NCBI GenBank assembly: GCA_007570785.1
Contig: ML660203.1
Location: 10,269,524 to 10,333,523 of the forward strand
From: Antilocapra americana
Taxonomy: Eukaryota; Chordata; Mammalia; Artiodactyla; Antilocapridae
DNA length: 64,000 bases
Direction: 5' to 3'
Below the pieces are notes generated by a model. It did no database searches, was not told where the DNA came from, and saw only the letters and a list, made by a program, of their open reading frames with translations. Position numbers and translations under genes: made by a program. Below are positions 45,189 through 55,849 of the stretch, piece after piece; the stretch's first letter is position 1, and every line of letters begins with the position of its first letter.

Positions 45189-45782
45189 GAATCTGATTAA
45201 GCCTTTGGATCTAACAACAGATTTACTGAACACTAACAGAGTATAGGAACGTGTTAACGACAGCATGGAAGTACAATTACTGAAGTCCAGAATGTGAAGA
45301 AAATCTATAGTGCAAACAACCTAGATTTATAGAAAAAAGGGTGAGATAGAGGGAGGGAACTGGAGGAGAACCTATAAATAAAGAGAAATAAAAGACTTAA
45401 ATGCAGTATGTGGACTTTATGTGGATTCTGACTTGAACAAACCATAAAAAATAACCTATGACTGGGAAATTTTTAAGACTCATTTGCCATTTAATTATAC
45501 TAAGGAATTGTTTTAAAATTTTCAATACTTATATTTTTAAGAAAAGTCTTTATTTCTTAAGAGATACACAGAAATTGTTATTGATAAACTTATATGCTAT
45601 CTAAGATTTCCTTCAAGAGAAGCTGAGTTGGTGACTACTGAAGCATGGTGTTTACTTACATGAGGGTCCATTTTTATGTCTGTTTGATATTTTCCATAAC
45701 ACAAAGTAAAAAATAAAGACAGCATTTTTTTTTTAAAGTGTGCCAAATTATGAGTGAAATTGGCAGGCTGATTTGAACAGTT
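45189..45782. other. Unassigned intronic sequence
   Basis: AT-rich; T-run at 45727-45735. No element recognised. Confidence 0.3.
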
Positions 45783-45992
45783 ACAGTTCCCTGGTAGCTC
45801 AGACAGTAAAGTGTCTGCCTACAATGCAGGAGACCCAGGTTGGATCCCTGGGTTGGGAAGATCCGCTGGAGAAGGCAATGGCAACCCACTCCAGTATTCA
45901 TGCCTGGAAAACCTCATGGACCGAGGAGCCTGGTAGGCTACAGTCCATGGGGTCACAAAGAATCGGATACAACTGAGCGACTTCACTTAGTT
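45783..45992 (+). mobile_element. Bov-tA SINE
   Basis: Complete head ('ttccctggtagctcagacagtaaag', 'caggttggatccctgggttgggaagatcc') and BovA body ending 'actgagcgacttcactta'. Confidence 0.94.
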
Positions 45993-46270
45993 TCTTTCTG
46001 GAGTATGCTTGCTTTACAGTGTTTTAGTTTCTACTGTATGGCAAAATGAATCAGCTGTATGTATACAGATGTCCCCATTTTTTAAATAATTCCTTCCCCT
46101 TTAGGTCACCACAGAGTACAGAGTAGAGTTGCCTGTGCGATACAGTAGGTTCTCACTAGTTATCTATTTCATACTTCGTATTAACATTGTACGTATGTCA
46201 ACCCCCATTTCCCAGTTCATCCTACACCACTTTCCCCCGACTTTCCCCCTTGGTATCCAGGTCTAGAGAT
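45993..46270 (-). mobile_element. L1 3' UTR fragment
   Basis: Reversed L1 3' end: 'tttacagtgttttagtttctactgtatggcaaaatgaatcagc', 'agagttgcctgtgcgatacagtaggttctcactagttatctattt', 'ccttggtatcc'. Abuts the Bov-tA directly. Confidence 0.85.
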
Positions 46271-46488
46271 AGTTTTTTAAAGCAACTCAGACAAAACTAA
46301 TTGAAGTCTGACATGAGGTACCAACATATTCATTTATTTCACTGACTGCATCATGAGTTGATGTATCATCAACTTTTAAAAATAAAGGATGATAGTGCAA
46401 TCTATCAGGAATAGTGAATACAGGTGCTAGTTGGTTGCTTTACAATGAAATTTGTAAGGGATTTTTTTTTCCCAAATGTCCTCCCAAG
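46271..46488. other. Short unassigned spacer
   Basis: No element recognised. Confidence 0.3.
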
Positions 46489-46606
46489 ACTTCCCTGGCT
46501 GTCTAGTGGTTAACACTCTGTGCTTCCATTGCAGGGTACATGGGTTCAATCCCTGGTGGGTGGTGGAAACTAAGATCCTAAATGCCACGCAGGGCAGCCA
46601 AAAACT
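46489..46606 (+). mobile_element. Short CHR-type SINE
   Basis: 'acttccctggctgtctagtggttaacactctgtgcttcc', 'gggttcaatccctgg', ending 'gcagggcagccaaaaac'. Confidence 0.87.
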
Positions 46607-46631
46607 TGGAGAGGAACAAACTTTTTTTTTT

Positions 46632-46677
46632 ATATGGAACGCTTCACGAATTTGCGTGTCATCCTTGTGCAGGGGCC

Positions 46678-46722
<45 letters not shown>

Positions 46723-46734
46723 TGAAGTGAGCAA
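46632..46734 (-). pseudogene. U6 snRNA retropseudogene
   Basis: Reversed U6 spliceosomal RNA sequence, nearly complete. It includes the ATACTAAAATTGGAACGATA and the catalytic ACAGAGA box (in gatacagagaagattagc) unchanged. Differences from U6 are at the first base and three G-to-A changes at CpG sites (near positions 7, 12 and in ctgcacaagg). The 3' terminal U-run is replaced by about ten A, and short caaac words followed by T-runs lie on both sides, so it is an L1-mobilised copy. No upstream PSE/TATA arrangement was recognised. Confidence 0.93.
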
Positions 46735-46740
46735 ACATTT

Positions 46741-47845
46741 TTTTTAATGTCCTCCTATAGGAAAATTAGAATATGCCCCTGGATATTAAACTTGAATTGG
46801 AGGTATCAATATGAACACATGGCTAATATGTTATATATGATACTGCATTATAAATTTTTATAATAAAACATATAGACATAGGAATACACACACAAACACA
46901 TTCATACATATACTTCCTATCTGTTTACTCAGAGTCTAGAAGCAATGACACCTTGTAGTGATGAACACAGAATCTTATATCCAGATTCTGATATCTAAAC
47001 CACATTTTCTAGTAAAACCAGAGCTCTCTGGAGAAATGGCTGATCCAGGACAGGGCAGGAAAATACAAGATAAGCAGGCAACATCTTATATAAGAAAATA
47101 AAATACTACTCAGAAATGATGAGGGCATGTCAAAACGGTACTGATGCCAGTTAGAAAGGGCTACTGTGGTCAACTGTGAGACAATCTGAGCATCAAAATA
47201 AATGGGAATAATAGATTAAAGCATAACATGTGGAATAAAAATTGAATTTTAAAAATCCATCAATCTAGAAGGAAGAAAAGAAAGCTATCCCTTCTAGCAG
47301 ATATCAACCTATAAAAACAGAAAGGATGATGGAAGCAGAAAATCACCATGGTAGACGAGTGAACAGAAATTTGATGAAAAACAGGATTATCTAGACATTG
47401 TCTGATTTAAGTATTTAAGCAAGAGGGACAATGCCTCACTTATTCTCGGGAGTGGTTTTAAAAATTATATGTACCTTATACACACACAATGATGATAAAG
47501 CGAATGGGACAAAATGCTAACAAGTGGTGAACAAGGGTCTGTTTTATGATTCTTACTACAAATGTTCTATAACATCAAATAAGCACTTATCAAAAAGCAA
47601 AAACATCCCCACTCACAACAAAACAGTTTGAAAACTCTGGGGTATGAAGTGAATGTGTGCAGCAGTCCATGGGGTTCTGTGAAGCTGCTCATGACAGTCT
47701 CTCCTTTGGTTTCTTACTCTGATGATCACAACTGCTGCTATGGTGGTGGTGTTGAACAGTAAGTTATTTTAAATTGTTATTTTTAGTGATGTATCAGTAA
47801 TAATGTTCATTTCATAACTAAAATGGGCCACTGCTGAAAGACAAA
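46741..47845. other. Unassigned intronic sequence
   Basis: AT-rich with short CA runs (46886-46896). No exon or repeat recognised. Confidence 0.3.
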
Positions 47846-48137
47846 GTAGCGATTTCCCAAGTGGTCCAGCGGTTAGGAGTCTGCCTGCCAATGCAGGGGA
47901 CATGGGTTCGATTCCTGGTCTGGGAGGCTCCCGCTTGCTGAGGGGCAGCGAAGTCCCTGTGCTACAACTGCTGACAGCCACGCTCTAGAGCCCCTGCTCT
48001 GCAGCAGGAGAAGCCACCTCAGGGAGAGGCCGACAAACCCCAACTAGGGAGTAACCCTGCGTGCCACATCCGGACAGCTCGCTCAGCAACGAGGAGCCAG
48101 CACAGACGAAAATGAACAAGTTTAAAAATTATTAAAA
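47846..48137 (+). mobile_element. CHR-type SINE, long form
   Basis: 'gatttcccaagtggtccagcggttaggagtctgcc', 'catgggttcgattcctggtctggg' head and a GC-rich body ('gagaagccacctcagggagagg') with an A-rich tail. Confidence 0.88.
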
Positions 48138-48331
48138 AAGATAACATAAAATTGAGAAGCCTAAAAATGATACTACAAATATGCTTGTAATCCAGACCTT
48201 TGAGTTGGATTCATTAGATTAAAACTCTCTCTCATCCAGCACATAAAGAAGACTCTAGATCCTCAAACAATGGTGTCAAAAAATAACAATAAATACTGAT
48301 GCTTACAGTCAACTACATTTTCATTGTGGAT

Positions 48332-48453
48332 GGTCTTCTTCTTTTTTTTTTTTTTTTTTGCCAAACCATGAAGTCTGTGGGACTTTACTTCCCTGAGCAA
48401 GGATTAGCAGTGAAAGCACAGAGTCCTATCCACTAGACTACCAGGGAATTTCC
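48332..48453 (-). mobile_element. Short CHR-type SINE
   Basis: Long T-run (reversed tail), 'gccaaaccatgaagtctgtgggac', ending 'ctagactaccagggaatttcc'. Flanked by cattgtggat (48322-48331) and cactgtggat (48454-48463), one mismatch. Confidence 0.9.
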
Positions 48454-48589
48454 CACTGTGGATCATATTTACTTGCATATTTGGAATCTTCTTTGTCATT
48501 TAAAAATAGTATTATATTTCACCTCAAACATCAGATTATATTTTTTAAAATTTCAAACTACGATTTGTCCCAAAACTAAATATTTTATT

Positions 48590-48706
48590 CTATTCTACTT
48601 TGCTGCACAGCATGTGAGATTTCAGTTCCCTGACCAGGGTTCAAACCTGTGCCCCTGAAGAGCAAGCATGGAGTCTTAACCACTGAATTGTCAAGGAAGT
48701 TCCCCC
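48590..48706 (-). mobile_element. Short CHR-type SINE
   Basis: 'tttgctgcacagcatgtgagatttcagttccctgaccagggttcaaacc' to 'gaattgtcaaggaagttccc' is the reversed SINE. Same orientation as its neighbour at 48332. Confidence 0.85.
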
Positions 48707-49041
48707 AGTTTTTTATTTTTAAATTAATATAAAGAATAATGTTTTACTTAAACAGAAATGTAAAATTAAATGTACAAGTATACTTGCTAAATTGGGGAAA
48801 GCAAAAACACATAATATAAATAAACAATAAGAAAATAAAAATCTTAAAGATTATATTTTGAAGAAAAAATATTTTGAAGAAAAAATATTTTAATACCAGT
48901 CTTTTAAAAAATCACCGCTTTAACATCTACTATACAAAAATGAAATCATCTAAAAAAACACTTTAGAGGAAGTTTGAAAGATTGCATAATGAGAGAACTT
49001 TCAGGTCCACAAAAACGACTTAGGAGATGATTATTCAGAGC
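48707..49041. other. Unassigned, with an 18-bp tandem repeat
   Basis: 'attttgaagaaaaaat' occurs in two adjacent copies plus a partial third at 48854-48890. Otherwise nothing recognised. Confidence 0.4.
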
Positions 49042-49225
49042 GGGGATCAGCCAACTACAGCCTGCTTATTCTTTTGGTAAATAAAGTTTTACTAAAACTT
49101 ATATAGCCCATTTGTCTATATATTGTCGATCTATAACTGGTTTTCCATGATGACGACAGAGTTGAGACAGAGATTGTATTAGCCCATAAAGCCAAAAATG
49201 TTTACTATCTGGCTCTATACATAAA
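49042..49225 (+). repeat. MER5A-type hAT-Charlie MITE
   Basis: 'ggggatcagccaactacagcctg', 'ggtaaataaagttttactaaaac' and 'gacagagttgagacagagattgtatt', 'tgtttactatctggc' in family order; opposite orientation to the copy at 10441. Confidence 0.82.
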
Positions 49226-49261
49226 ACTATGTTTCTATGGTTTCATTACAACAGAGTAGCT

Positions 49262-49970
49262 TTAGAAAGACTCAGACACCTACTGTGGGCCAGGCATTAT
49301 GCTATGTGTTAGAGACACAACAGTGAACAAAAATACAGTCTCTGTCCACATGGAGCCTACAGTCTGTTGGAGGGAAAAGTATTCTAATTATCATACACAT
49401 AGTTATATAATAATCAGTAAATAAAGCAGGAGTCCCCAGCCCCTGGGCCATGGATCAGGACCAGTCCATGGCCTACAGGTTCCAGGCCACAGAGCAGGAG
49501 GTGAGTGGCAACAAAGGAAGCTTCTCCTGTCTTTACAGCCATCGCCCTCGTTACTGCCTGAGCTCCACCTCCTGGCACATCAGCAGTGGCACTGGGATAC
49601 AGAGAGCCTGATGATCTGAGATGGAGCTGATGCGGTGCTGATCAACAAATGTAATATACCTGAATCATCTCGAAAGTATCCCCCAACTCTGACACACGGA
49701 CAAACTGTCTTTCATAAAACCGGTCCCTGGTACAAAAAAGAGGTTGGGAACCACTGTTATTAACATAAAGGGGAAAAAAAAACTATGGACCTCCCATCAG
49801 GGGGTGAAGTAAGAGTTAGTGAGAGGAGTGAGAATTCTCTGATAAAATGAATATTTAAAAGATAAGAAGTGAATTAGGCTTCTTTTTCAAAAGGAGATGA
49901 AGAGTATTTCAGGCAGAGGGGACGGGATATATGCGAAGAGGCATGCATGGCATGAAAAACAGATGCAAGG
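49262..49970 (-). repeat. L2 LINE split by a hAT-type element
   Basis: Left piece 'ctactgtgggccaggcattatgctatgtgttagagacacaacagtgaac..tctgtccacatggagcctacagtctg' and right piece 'agtatttcaggcagaggggacgggatatatgcgaagaggcatg' are both reversed L2 3' segments in order, separated by 49427-49756. Confidence 0.65.
49427..49756. repeat. hAT-like non-autonomous DNA transposon
   Basis: About 330 bp with inverted ends: CAGGAGTCCCCAGCC at the left, and the right end reversed reads CAGTGGTTCCCAACC. Body has 'gagcaggaggtgagtggc' and 'ataaaaccggtccctgg'. No clean 8-bp target duplication was found (aaataaag on the left; acataaag six bases beyond the right end). Confidence 0.7.
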
Positions 49971-51233
49971 GATTAGATCTGACAGAGTGCCTCAAGAACT
50001 ACAGAGGGAGGTTCGTGACACCGTACAGGAGGCAGTGATCAAAACCACTCCCAAGAAAAAGAAATGCAAAAAAGGCAAAATGGCTGTCTGAGGAGGCAAT
50101 AGCTGAGAAAAGAAGAGAAGTGAAAGGCAAAGGAGAAAAGGAAAGATATACACATTTGAATGCAGAATTCCAAAGAATAGCAAGGAGAGATAAGAAAGCC
50201 TTTCTCAGTGATCAATGCAAAGAAATAGAGGAAAACAATAAAATGGGAAAGACTAGAGATCTCTTCAAGAAAATTAAGAGATACCAAGGGAACATTTCAT
50301 GCAAACATGGGCAAATAAAGGACAGAAATGGTACGGACCTAACAGAAGCAGAAGATATTAAGAAGAGAGGGCAAGAACAGACAGAAGAACTATACAAAAA
50401 AGATCTTCACGACCCAGATAATCAGGATGGTGTGATCACTCACCGAGAGCCAGACATCCTGGAGTGTGAAGTCAAGTGGGTCTCAGGAAGCATCACTACG
50501 AACAAAGCTGGTGGAGGTGATGGAATACCAGTTGAGCCAGTTCAAATTCTAAAAGATGATGCTGTGAAAGTGCTGTACTCAATATGCCAGCAAATTTGGA
50601 AAACTCAGCAGTGGCCCCAGGACCGTAAAAGGTCAGTTTTCATGCCAATCCCAAAGAAAGGCAATGCAAAAGAATGTTCAAACTACCACACAATTGCCCT
50701 CATGTCACACACTAGCAAAGTAATGCTCAAAATTCTCCAAGCCAGGCTTCAACAGTATGTGAACTGTGAACTTCCAGATGTTCAAGCTGGATTTAGTAAA
50801 GGCAGAGGAACAGAGATCAAATTGCCAACATCTGTTGGATCATCGAAAAAGCAGAGTTCCAGAAAAGCATCTACTTCTACTTTATTGCCAAAGTCTTTGA
50901 CTGGGTAGATCATAATAAACTGTGGAAAATTCTTCAAGAGATGGGAATACCAGACCACCTGACCTGCCTCCTGGGAAATTTGTATGCAGGTCAAGGAGCA
51001 ACAGTTAGAACTGGACATGGAACAACACCCTGGTTCCAAATCAGGAAAGGAGTACATCAAGGCTGTATATTGTCATCCAGCTTATTTAACTTCTATGCAG
51101 AGCACATCATGCGAAATGTCGGGCTGGATGAAGCACAAGGAGGAATCAAGATTGCCAGGAGAAATAGCAATAACCTCAGATATGCAGATGACACCACACT
51201 TACGGCAGAAAGCAAAGAACTAAAGAGCCTCTT

Positions 51234-52726
51234 TTTTTTTTTTTATTGTTTTTGCCATACATTGTCATGATATCACCATGGGTTTACATATGCTTCCCCT
51301 CCAGAACCCCCCTCCCTCCTCCTTCCCCCCAGGAAATCTCGCTGCACCAGTCCCGAGCATCAATCCTGGGCTGGCGATTGATTAGACACCTGACAATTAA
51401 CATGCTTCAATGCCCTTCTCCCATATCATCCCACCCTTACCCTCATCCACAAAGTCCACGAGTCTATTCTATACATCTGCGTTCCTTTTGTTGTCTCGCA
51501 TGTTGGGTTCTCGTTACCGTCTTTCTAAATTCCATATATATGCGTTAATATACTGTATTGTTGCTTTTGCTTCTGGCTTACTTCACTCTGGATAATGGGC
51601 TCCAGTTTCGTCCATCTGAGTAGAATTGTTTCAAATGAATTTTTTTTTAATGCTGAGTAATATTCCATTGTGTATATGTACCACAGCTTTCTTATCCATT
51701 CGTCAGTTGATGGGCATCTAGGTTGCTTCCATGTCTTGGCTATTGTAAACAATGCAGCGATGAACATTGGGGTACACGTGGCTCTTTCAATTCTGGTTTC
51801 CTCAGTGTATATACCCAGCAGTGGGATTGCCGGGTCATATGGCAGTTCTATTTTCAGTTTTTTAAGGAATCTCCACACTGTTCTCCATAGTGGCTGTACT
51901 AGTTTGCATTCCCACCAACAATGTAAGAGAGTTCCCTTTTCTCCACATCCTCTCCAGCATTTATTGCTTGTAGACTTTTGGATGGCAGCCATTCTGACTG
52001 GTGTAAAGTGGTACCTCATTGTGGTTTTGATTTGCATTTCTCTGATAATGAGTGATGTTGAGCATCTTTTCATGTGTTTGTTAGCCATTTTTATATCTTC
52101 TTTGGAGAAATGTCTGTTAAGTTCTTTGGCCCACTTTTTAATTGGGTTGTTTATTTTTCTAGAATGGAGCTGCAGGAGTTGTTTGTATATTTTTGAGATT
52201 GTTTGTCTGTTGCTTCATTGGCTATTATTTTCTCCCATTCTGAAGGCTGTCTTTTCACCTTGCTTATAGTTTCCTTTGTTGTGCAAAAGCTTTTAATTTT
52301 AATTAGGTCCCATTTGTTTATTCGTGTTTTTATTTCCAATATTCTGGGAGGTGGGTCATGGAGTATCCCGCTTTGGGTTATGGCAGAGAGTGTTTTACCT
52401 ATGTTATCCTCTAGGAGTTTTATAGTTTCTGGTCTTATGCTTAGATCTTTGATCCATTTTGAGTTTATCTTTGTGTATGGTGTTAGAAAGTGATCTAGTT
52501 TCATTCTTTTGCAAGTGGCTGTCCAGTTTTCCCAGCATCACTTGTTAAAGAGGTTGTCTTTTCTCCATTGTATATTCTTGCCTCCTTTGTCAAAGATAAG
52601 GTGTCCATAGATGCGTGGATTTATCTCTGGGCTTTCTATTCTGTTCCATTGATCTATATTTCTGTCTTTGTGCCAGTACCATACTGTCTTAATGACTGTG
52701 GATTTGTAGTATAGCCTAAAGTCAGG
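51234..52726 (-). mobile_element. 5'-truncated L1 nested in BovB
   Basis: 1,493-bp reversed L1: poly-T (tail) at its left, 3' UTR ('gccatacattgtcatgatatcacc'), then the end of ORF2. It is exactly flanked by an 11-bp duplication aagagcctctt (51223-51233 and 52727-52737) and falls within a BovB coding word, so the order BovB first, L1 second is certain. Confidence 0.96.
51525..52504 (-). pseudogene. L1 ORF2 C-terminal remnant
   Basis: Two reversed open frames: 52504-52151 ([33 protein letters not shown]) and 52088-51525 ([19 protein letters not shown], Cys/His-rich [32 protein letters not shown]). The first Cys-His motif, CX3CX7HX4C-like, is kept. One frameshift separates the frames near 52090-52150. 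The endonuclease and RT domains are absent by truncation. High preservation suggests a fairly young copy. Confidence 0.9.
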
Positions 52727-53434
52727 AAGAGCCTCTTGATGAAAGTGGAAGAGGAGAGTGAAAACGTTGGCTTAAAGCTCAACATTCAGAAGACTAAGAT
52801 CATGGCATCTGGTCCCAACACTTCATGGCAAATAGATGGGGAAACAATGACAGACTTAATTTTGGGGGGCTCCAAAATCACTGCAGATGGTGATTGCAGC
52901 CATGAAATTAAAAGACGTTTGTTCCCTGGAAGGAAAGTTATGACAATCTAGAAAGCATATTAAAAAGCAGAGACATTACTTTGCCAACAAAGGTCCATCT
53001 AGTCAAAGGTATAGTTTTTCCAGTAGTCATGTATGAATGTGAGTTGGACTATAAAGAAAGCTGAGTGCCAAAGAATTGATGCTTTTGAACTGTGGTGTTG
53101 GAGAAGACTCTTGAGAGTCCCTTGGACTGCAAGGAGATCCAACCAGTCCATCCTAAAGGAGATCAGTCCTGGGTGTTCACTGGAAGGACTGATGTCGAAG
53201 CTGAAACTGCAATATTTTGGCCACCTGATGGGAAGAACTGACTCATCTGAAAAGACCCTGATGCTGGGAAAGATTGAAGGCAGCAGGAGAAGGGGACAAC
53301 AGAGGATGAGATGGTTGGATGGCATCACCGACTCCTGAGTAAGCTCCAGGAGTTGGTGATGGACAGGGAAGCCTGGTGTGTTGCAGTCCATGGGATCGCA
53401 AAGAGTCGGACACAACTGAGCGACTGAACTGAAT

Positions 53435-54807
53435 TTGATGCATGGCTAGTATGAAGAAGTGGAAGGAGGCTGGCATGAGTAGACAGCATTAAACCTGCAG
53501 GAGGAGGCTGAGGAGGCTGAAGTGTGACAAGCAAGGGGTTAGACCACACAGAGCTTTATTGGGAGTAGTAAGAAGAAAACATAGGCCAGTTTGTCTCAGC
53601 TTCTCCATGTCAGACAATCCTGCAAAAACCTCGACAGACAAAAGCTGTCTCACTCATCTTCAGTTCCATGGGGTGTGACAACAAATGTTTAAAGTTTGAA
53701 ATAAACAGCTGATCTGACTATGGAGTGTTTTCTTTTTTAGGTTGTTTACAGCAACCATTTTAGGAGATACTCACTTTCTCCCACAATTCTATACAAATAG
53801 CCTGGAATACCTGTGCCAATTCAGCTACTAAGTATATTAGTAGCTCCATCTGTCAAATCAGAGGAACTAGGTGTTAGGAGGTCTCTTTTAGCTTTGCTTC
53901 TTGCTTAAACTTCTTTGGTTCTATGTGTTATTTAAATTTATCTTCCATGTAGTCTAGTAACTTGAAAATAGACTGAAAATGAAAGAGATGTTTGGACACT
54001 CTCCAGGAATAAGATATTCTAATTTTCCAGTTTATGTGACTATGTATAGGTTCCTGTTTTACTATTATTAAAAACTTCATAATTTCCTGATTATTTGCTT
54101 TACATAGCTACCACTGCAAAGCCTGTAAGAATTCCGTGTCAACTAAAGACAAAGCAGAGAAGCAATCAAATTCACAAATGATCTTGAAAACAAAGCTGAA
54201 ACAATTCTCTTGATGTTTGAGTCATCGACCCTTATGGGACCAAGTCAGACTGCAACAGCTGTGGATCATTATTTAAAATCAAGAATTCAATTTGATTGTG
54301 AGCATATTTTTTTTTAAGTTGATGGATCAGAGGAACAGAAAATAAATGAAGCAGGAATTTTCATTTGCTAGAATAAACCAACACATTACCCTATATTTTA
54401 AGGCATGAGGGATGATACGCAGGTATTCTACTCAAATCAGAGTACCAACCATTTTCCTTCACTATGAGCACTTCAAATAAGCTCTTCTCTACATACCTGG
54501 GAAAGGATTCATCTTTTGAAGACTTTTCTTAGAGGCCTTCCCTTAAGGAGAGATGATCCTCAAAGCAAGCCGAGTTGACAATCGGCTCCTCTCAGTGCTG
54601 TTCCAGAAGCCTGACATAATACCACATTAGTACTTAAGATTTTCAGTTTTTTGTTGACCTGAGTCCCTGTTACTATTCTTTAAGGGCAACTGGTATGTTT
54701 TAATCAACATACTCAATATTTATTTGTGAGATAAACCGAAATTTCCTAATTGCTTCAAAAATAATTTAACGGGATGAACCACAGAATATCAACTTTAGAA
54801 AGGATCT
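53435..54807. other. Unassigned intronic sequence
   Basis: No exon or repeat recognised over about 1.4 kb. Confidence 0.3.
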
Positions 54808-54817
54808 AATCCAACTC

Positions 54818-54953
54818 CCACTTTGGGACTGCCTGCGTGGTCTGGTGGTAAGGACATGGTGCTTTCACAGCTGTGGGCCTGGGTTCAATCCCAGGAACTA
54901 AGATCCCACAAACTGCATGATATGGCCAAAAAGAAATAGCAAAACAAAACAAA
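54818..54953 (+). mobile_element. Short CHR-type SINE
   Basis: 'gggactgcctgcgtggtctggtggtaaggac', 'gcctgggttcaatcccaggaactaagatccca', 'gatatggccaaaaag'. Flanked by aatccaactc (54808-54817) and aatccaattc (54954-54963), one mismatch. Confidence 0.9.
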
Positions 54954-54985
54954 AATCCAATTCGTTCATTTAAAATAGAGCAAGG

Positions 54986-55253
54986 GCGACTCCCTGGTGT
55001 TGCAGTGGATAAGAAACCCCATGTCAACAGGGAGGACACGGGTTCCCGAGAGACAGAACCTCTGAGCCTGTGTGCCACAACTACTGAAGCCCGGATGCTG
55101 AGACCCTATGCACCCTAACAAGAGAAGCCACTGCAATGAGAAGCCTGTCCACTGCAACAAAGAGTAGCCTCACTTGCTGCAACTAGAGAAAGCCCCGATA
55201 GCAATGAAAACCAGCACAGCCAAAAATTATTTTTAAAAAAGTTTTAAAAAAAA
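54986..55253 (+). mobile_element. CHR-type SINE, long form
   Basis: 'gcgactccctggtgttgcagtggataagaaaccc' head, 'gccacaactactgaagcccgg' and 'ttgctgcaactagagaaagcccc' body, A-rich tail. Flanked by exact agagcaagg (54977-54985 and 55254-55262). Confidence 0.93.
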
Positions 55254-55262
55254 AGAGCAAGG

Positions 55263-55848
55263 AGAGGATAAGTTCTGAAAAGTTGGATTAAATTCCTATT
55301 AAATATGCTGTGGTCAAATCAAATTATGTTCTCTCCAAAAATTTTTATGGGAAAGCTACTGTTTTGAAATGGCAAAAACTTTTAATAATTTCAAGACTAC
55401 TTTGCTAATAACTATGAAAAACTACTAGCCTAGAACGGGTTCCCCAAACATTTTGACCATTTTTGCTACCCCTGCCTTGTCCCAGATAAGGTATCATTTG
55501 TCCCAGGAGCGCATACCTATTTGCAAGAAGGTGGAAGAGTTGTCAAGTTACTACGATCTACTGCTCTCACTATCTTTCAGAAGACTTTATGTGAATGACA
55601 AAACTCAATGTCCAAATTCTTGCCAGGTTTTTTAAAGTTGGGTATTTTATAAATTTAAAAACATATAAGGTTAGTGTCATTGATGTGCCTAAGATCAAAC
55701 AAAGCCAGTGCTCTATCTCCTGCTGGCCTCAGGCTCTCAGAATATCTGAATTAAATAGGCTGAAAAAGCCATTTAAGTAAACCATCTGCAGAAATGTGCT
55801 ATACTTGGGCCACTCCTTTAGAATGGTGGAGGTGGGGGGAACTCAACA
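55263..55848. other. Unassigned intronic sequence
   Basis: No element recognised with confidence; 55670-55740 weakly resembles a reversed MIR. Confidence 0.3.
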
Positions 55849-55849
55849 T

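Larger units (their letters stand above)
49981..53338 (+). pseudogene. BovB reverse transcriptase, broken, motif A lost
   Basis: Main frame 50120-50908 covers the first part of the RT domain, then frames shift. At 50881-50889 six bases that should encode the catalytic Asp and Tyr of motif A are missing: the sequence reads tttattgccaaagtctttgac, so FIDYAKAFD has become FIAKVFD. YADD is still present in LRYADDTTLT (about 51173-51202). After the L1, the KLNIQKTKIMAS and C-terminal blocks continue in other frames. Dead before the L1 arrived or independently of it. Confidence 0.9.
49972..53434 (+). mobile_element. BovB (RTE) copy interrupted by L1
   Basis: Begins inside the endonuclease-RT linker ('gacagagtgcctcaagaacta') and runs to the BovB 3' end ('ctgagcgactgaactgaatttga'). 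Without the nested L1 the copy is about 1.96 kb. It is the longest BovB in the window but still lacks the endonuclease. Confidence 0.93.

Noticed and set aside
46632..46734. Functional U6 snRNA gene
   Set aside because: U-run terminator replaced by an A-run, CpG-type substitutions present, no PSE/TATA pattern recognised upstream.
51670..52269. 199-codon plus-strand frame as a membrane protein
   Set aside because: It is the antisense of L1 ORF2 inside the nested L1; hydrophobicity is a by-product.
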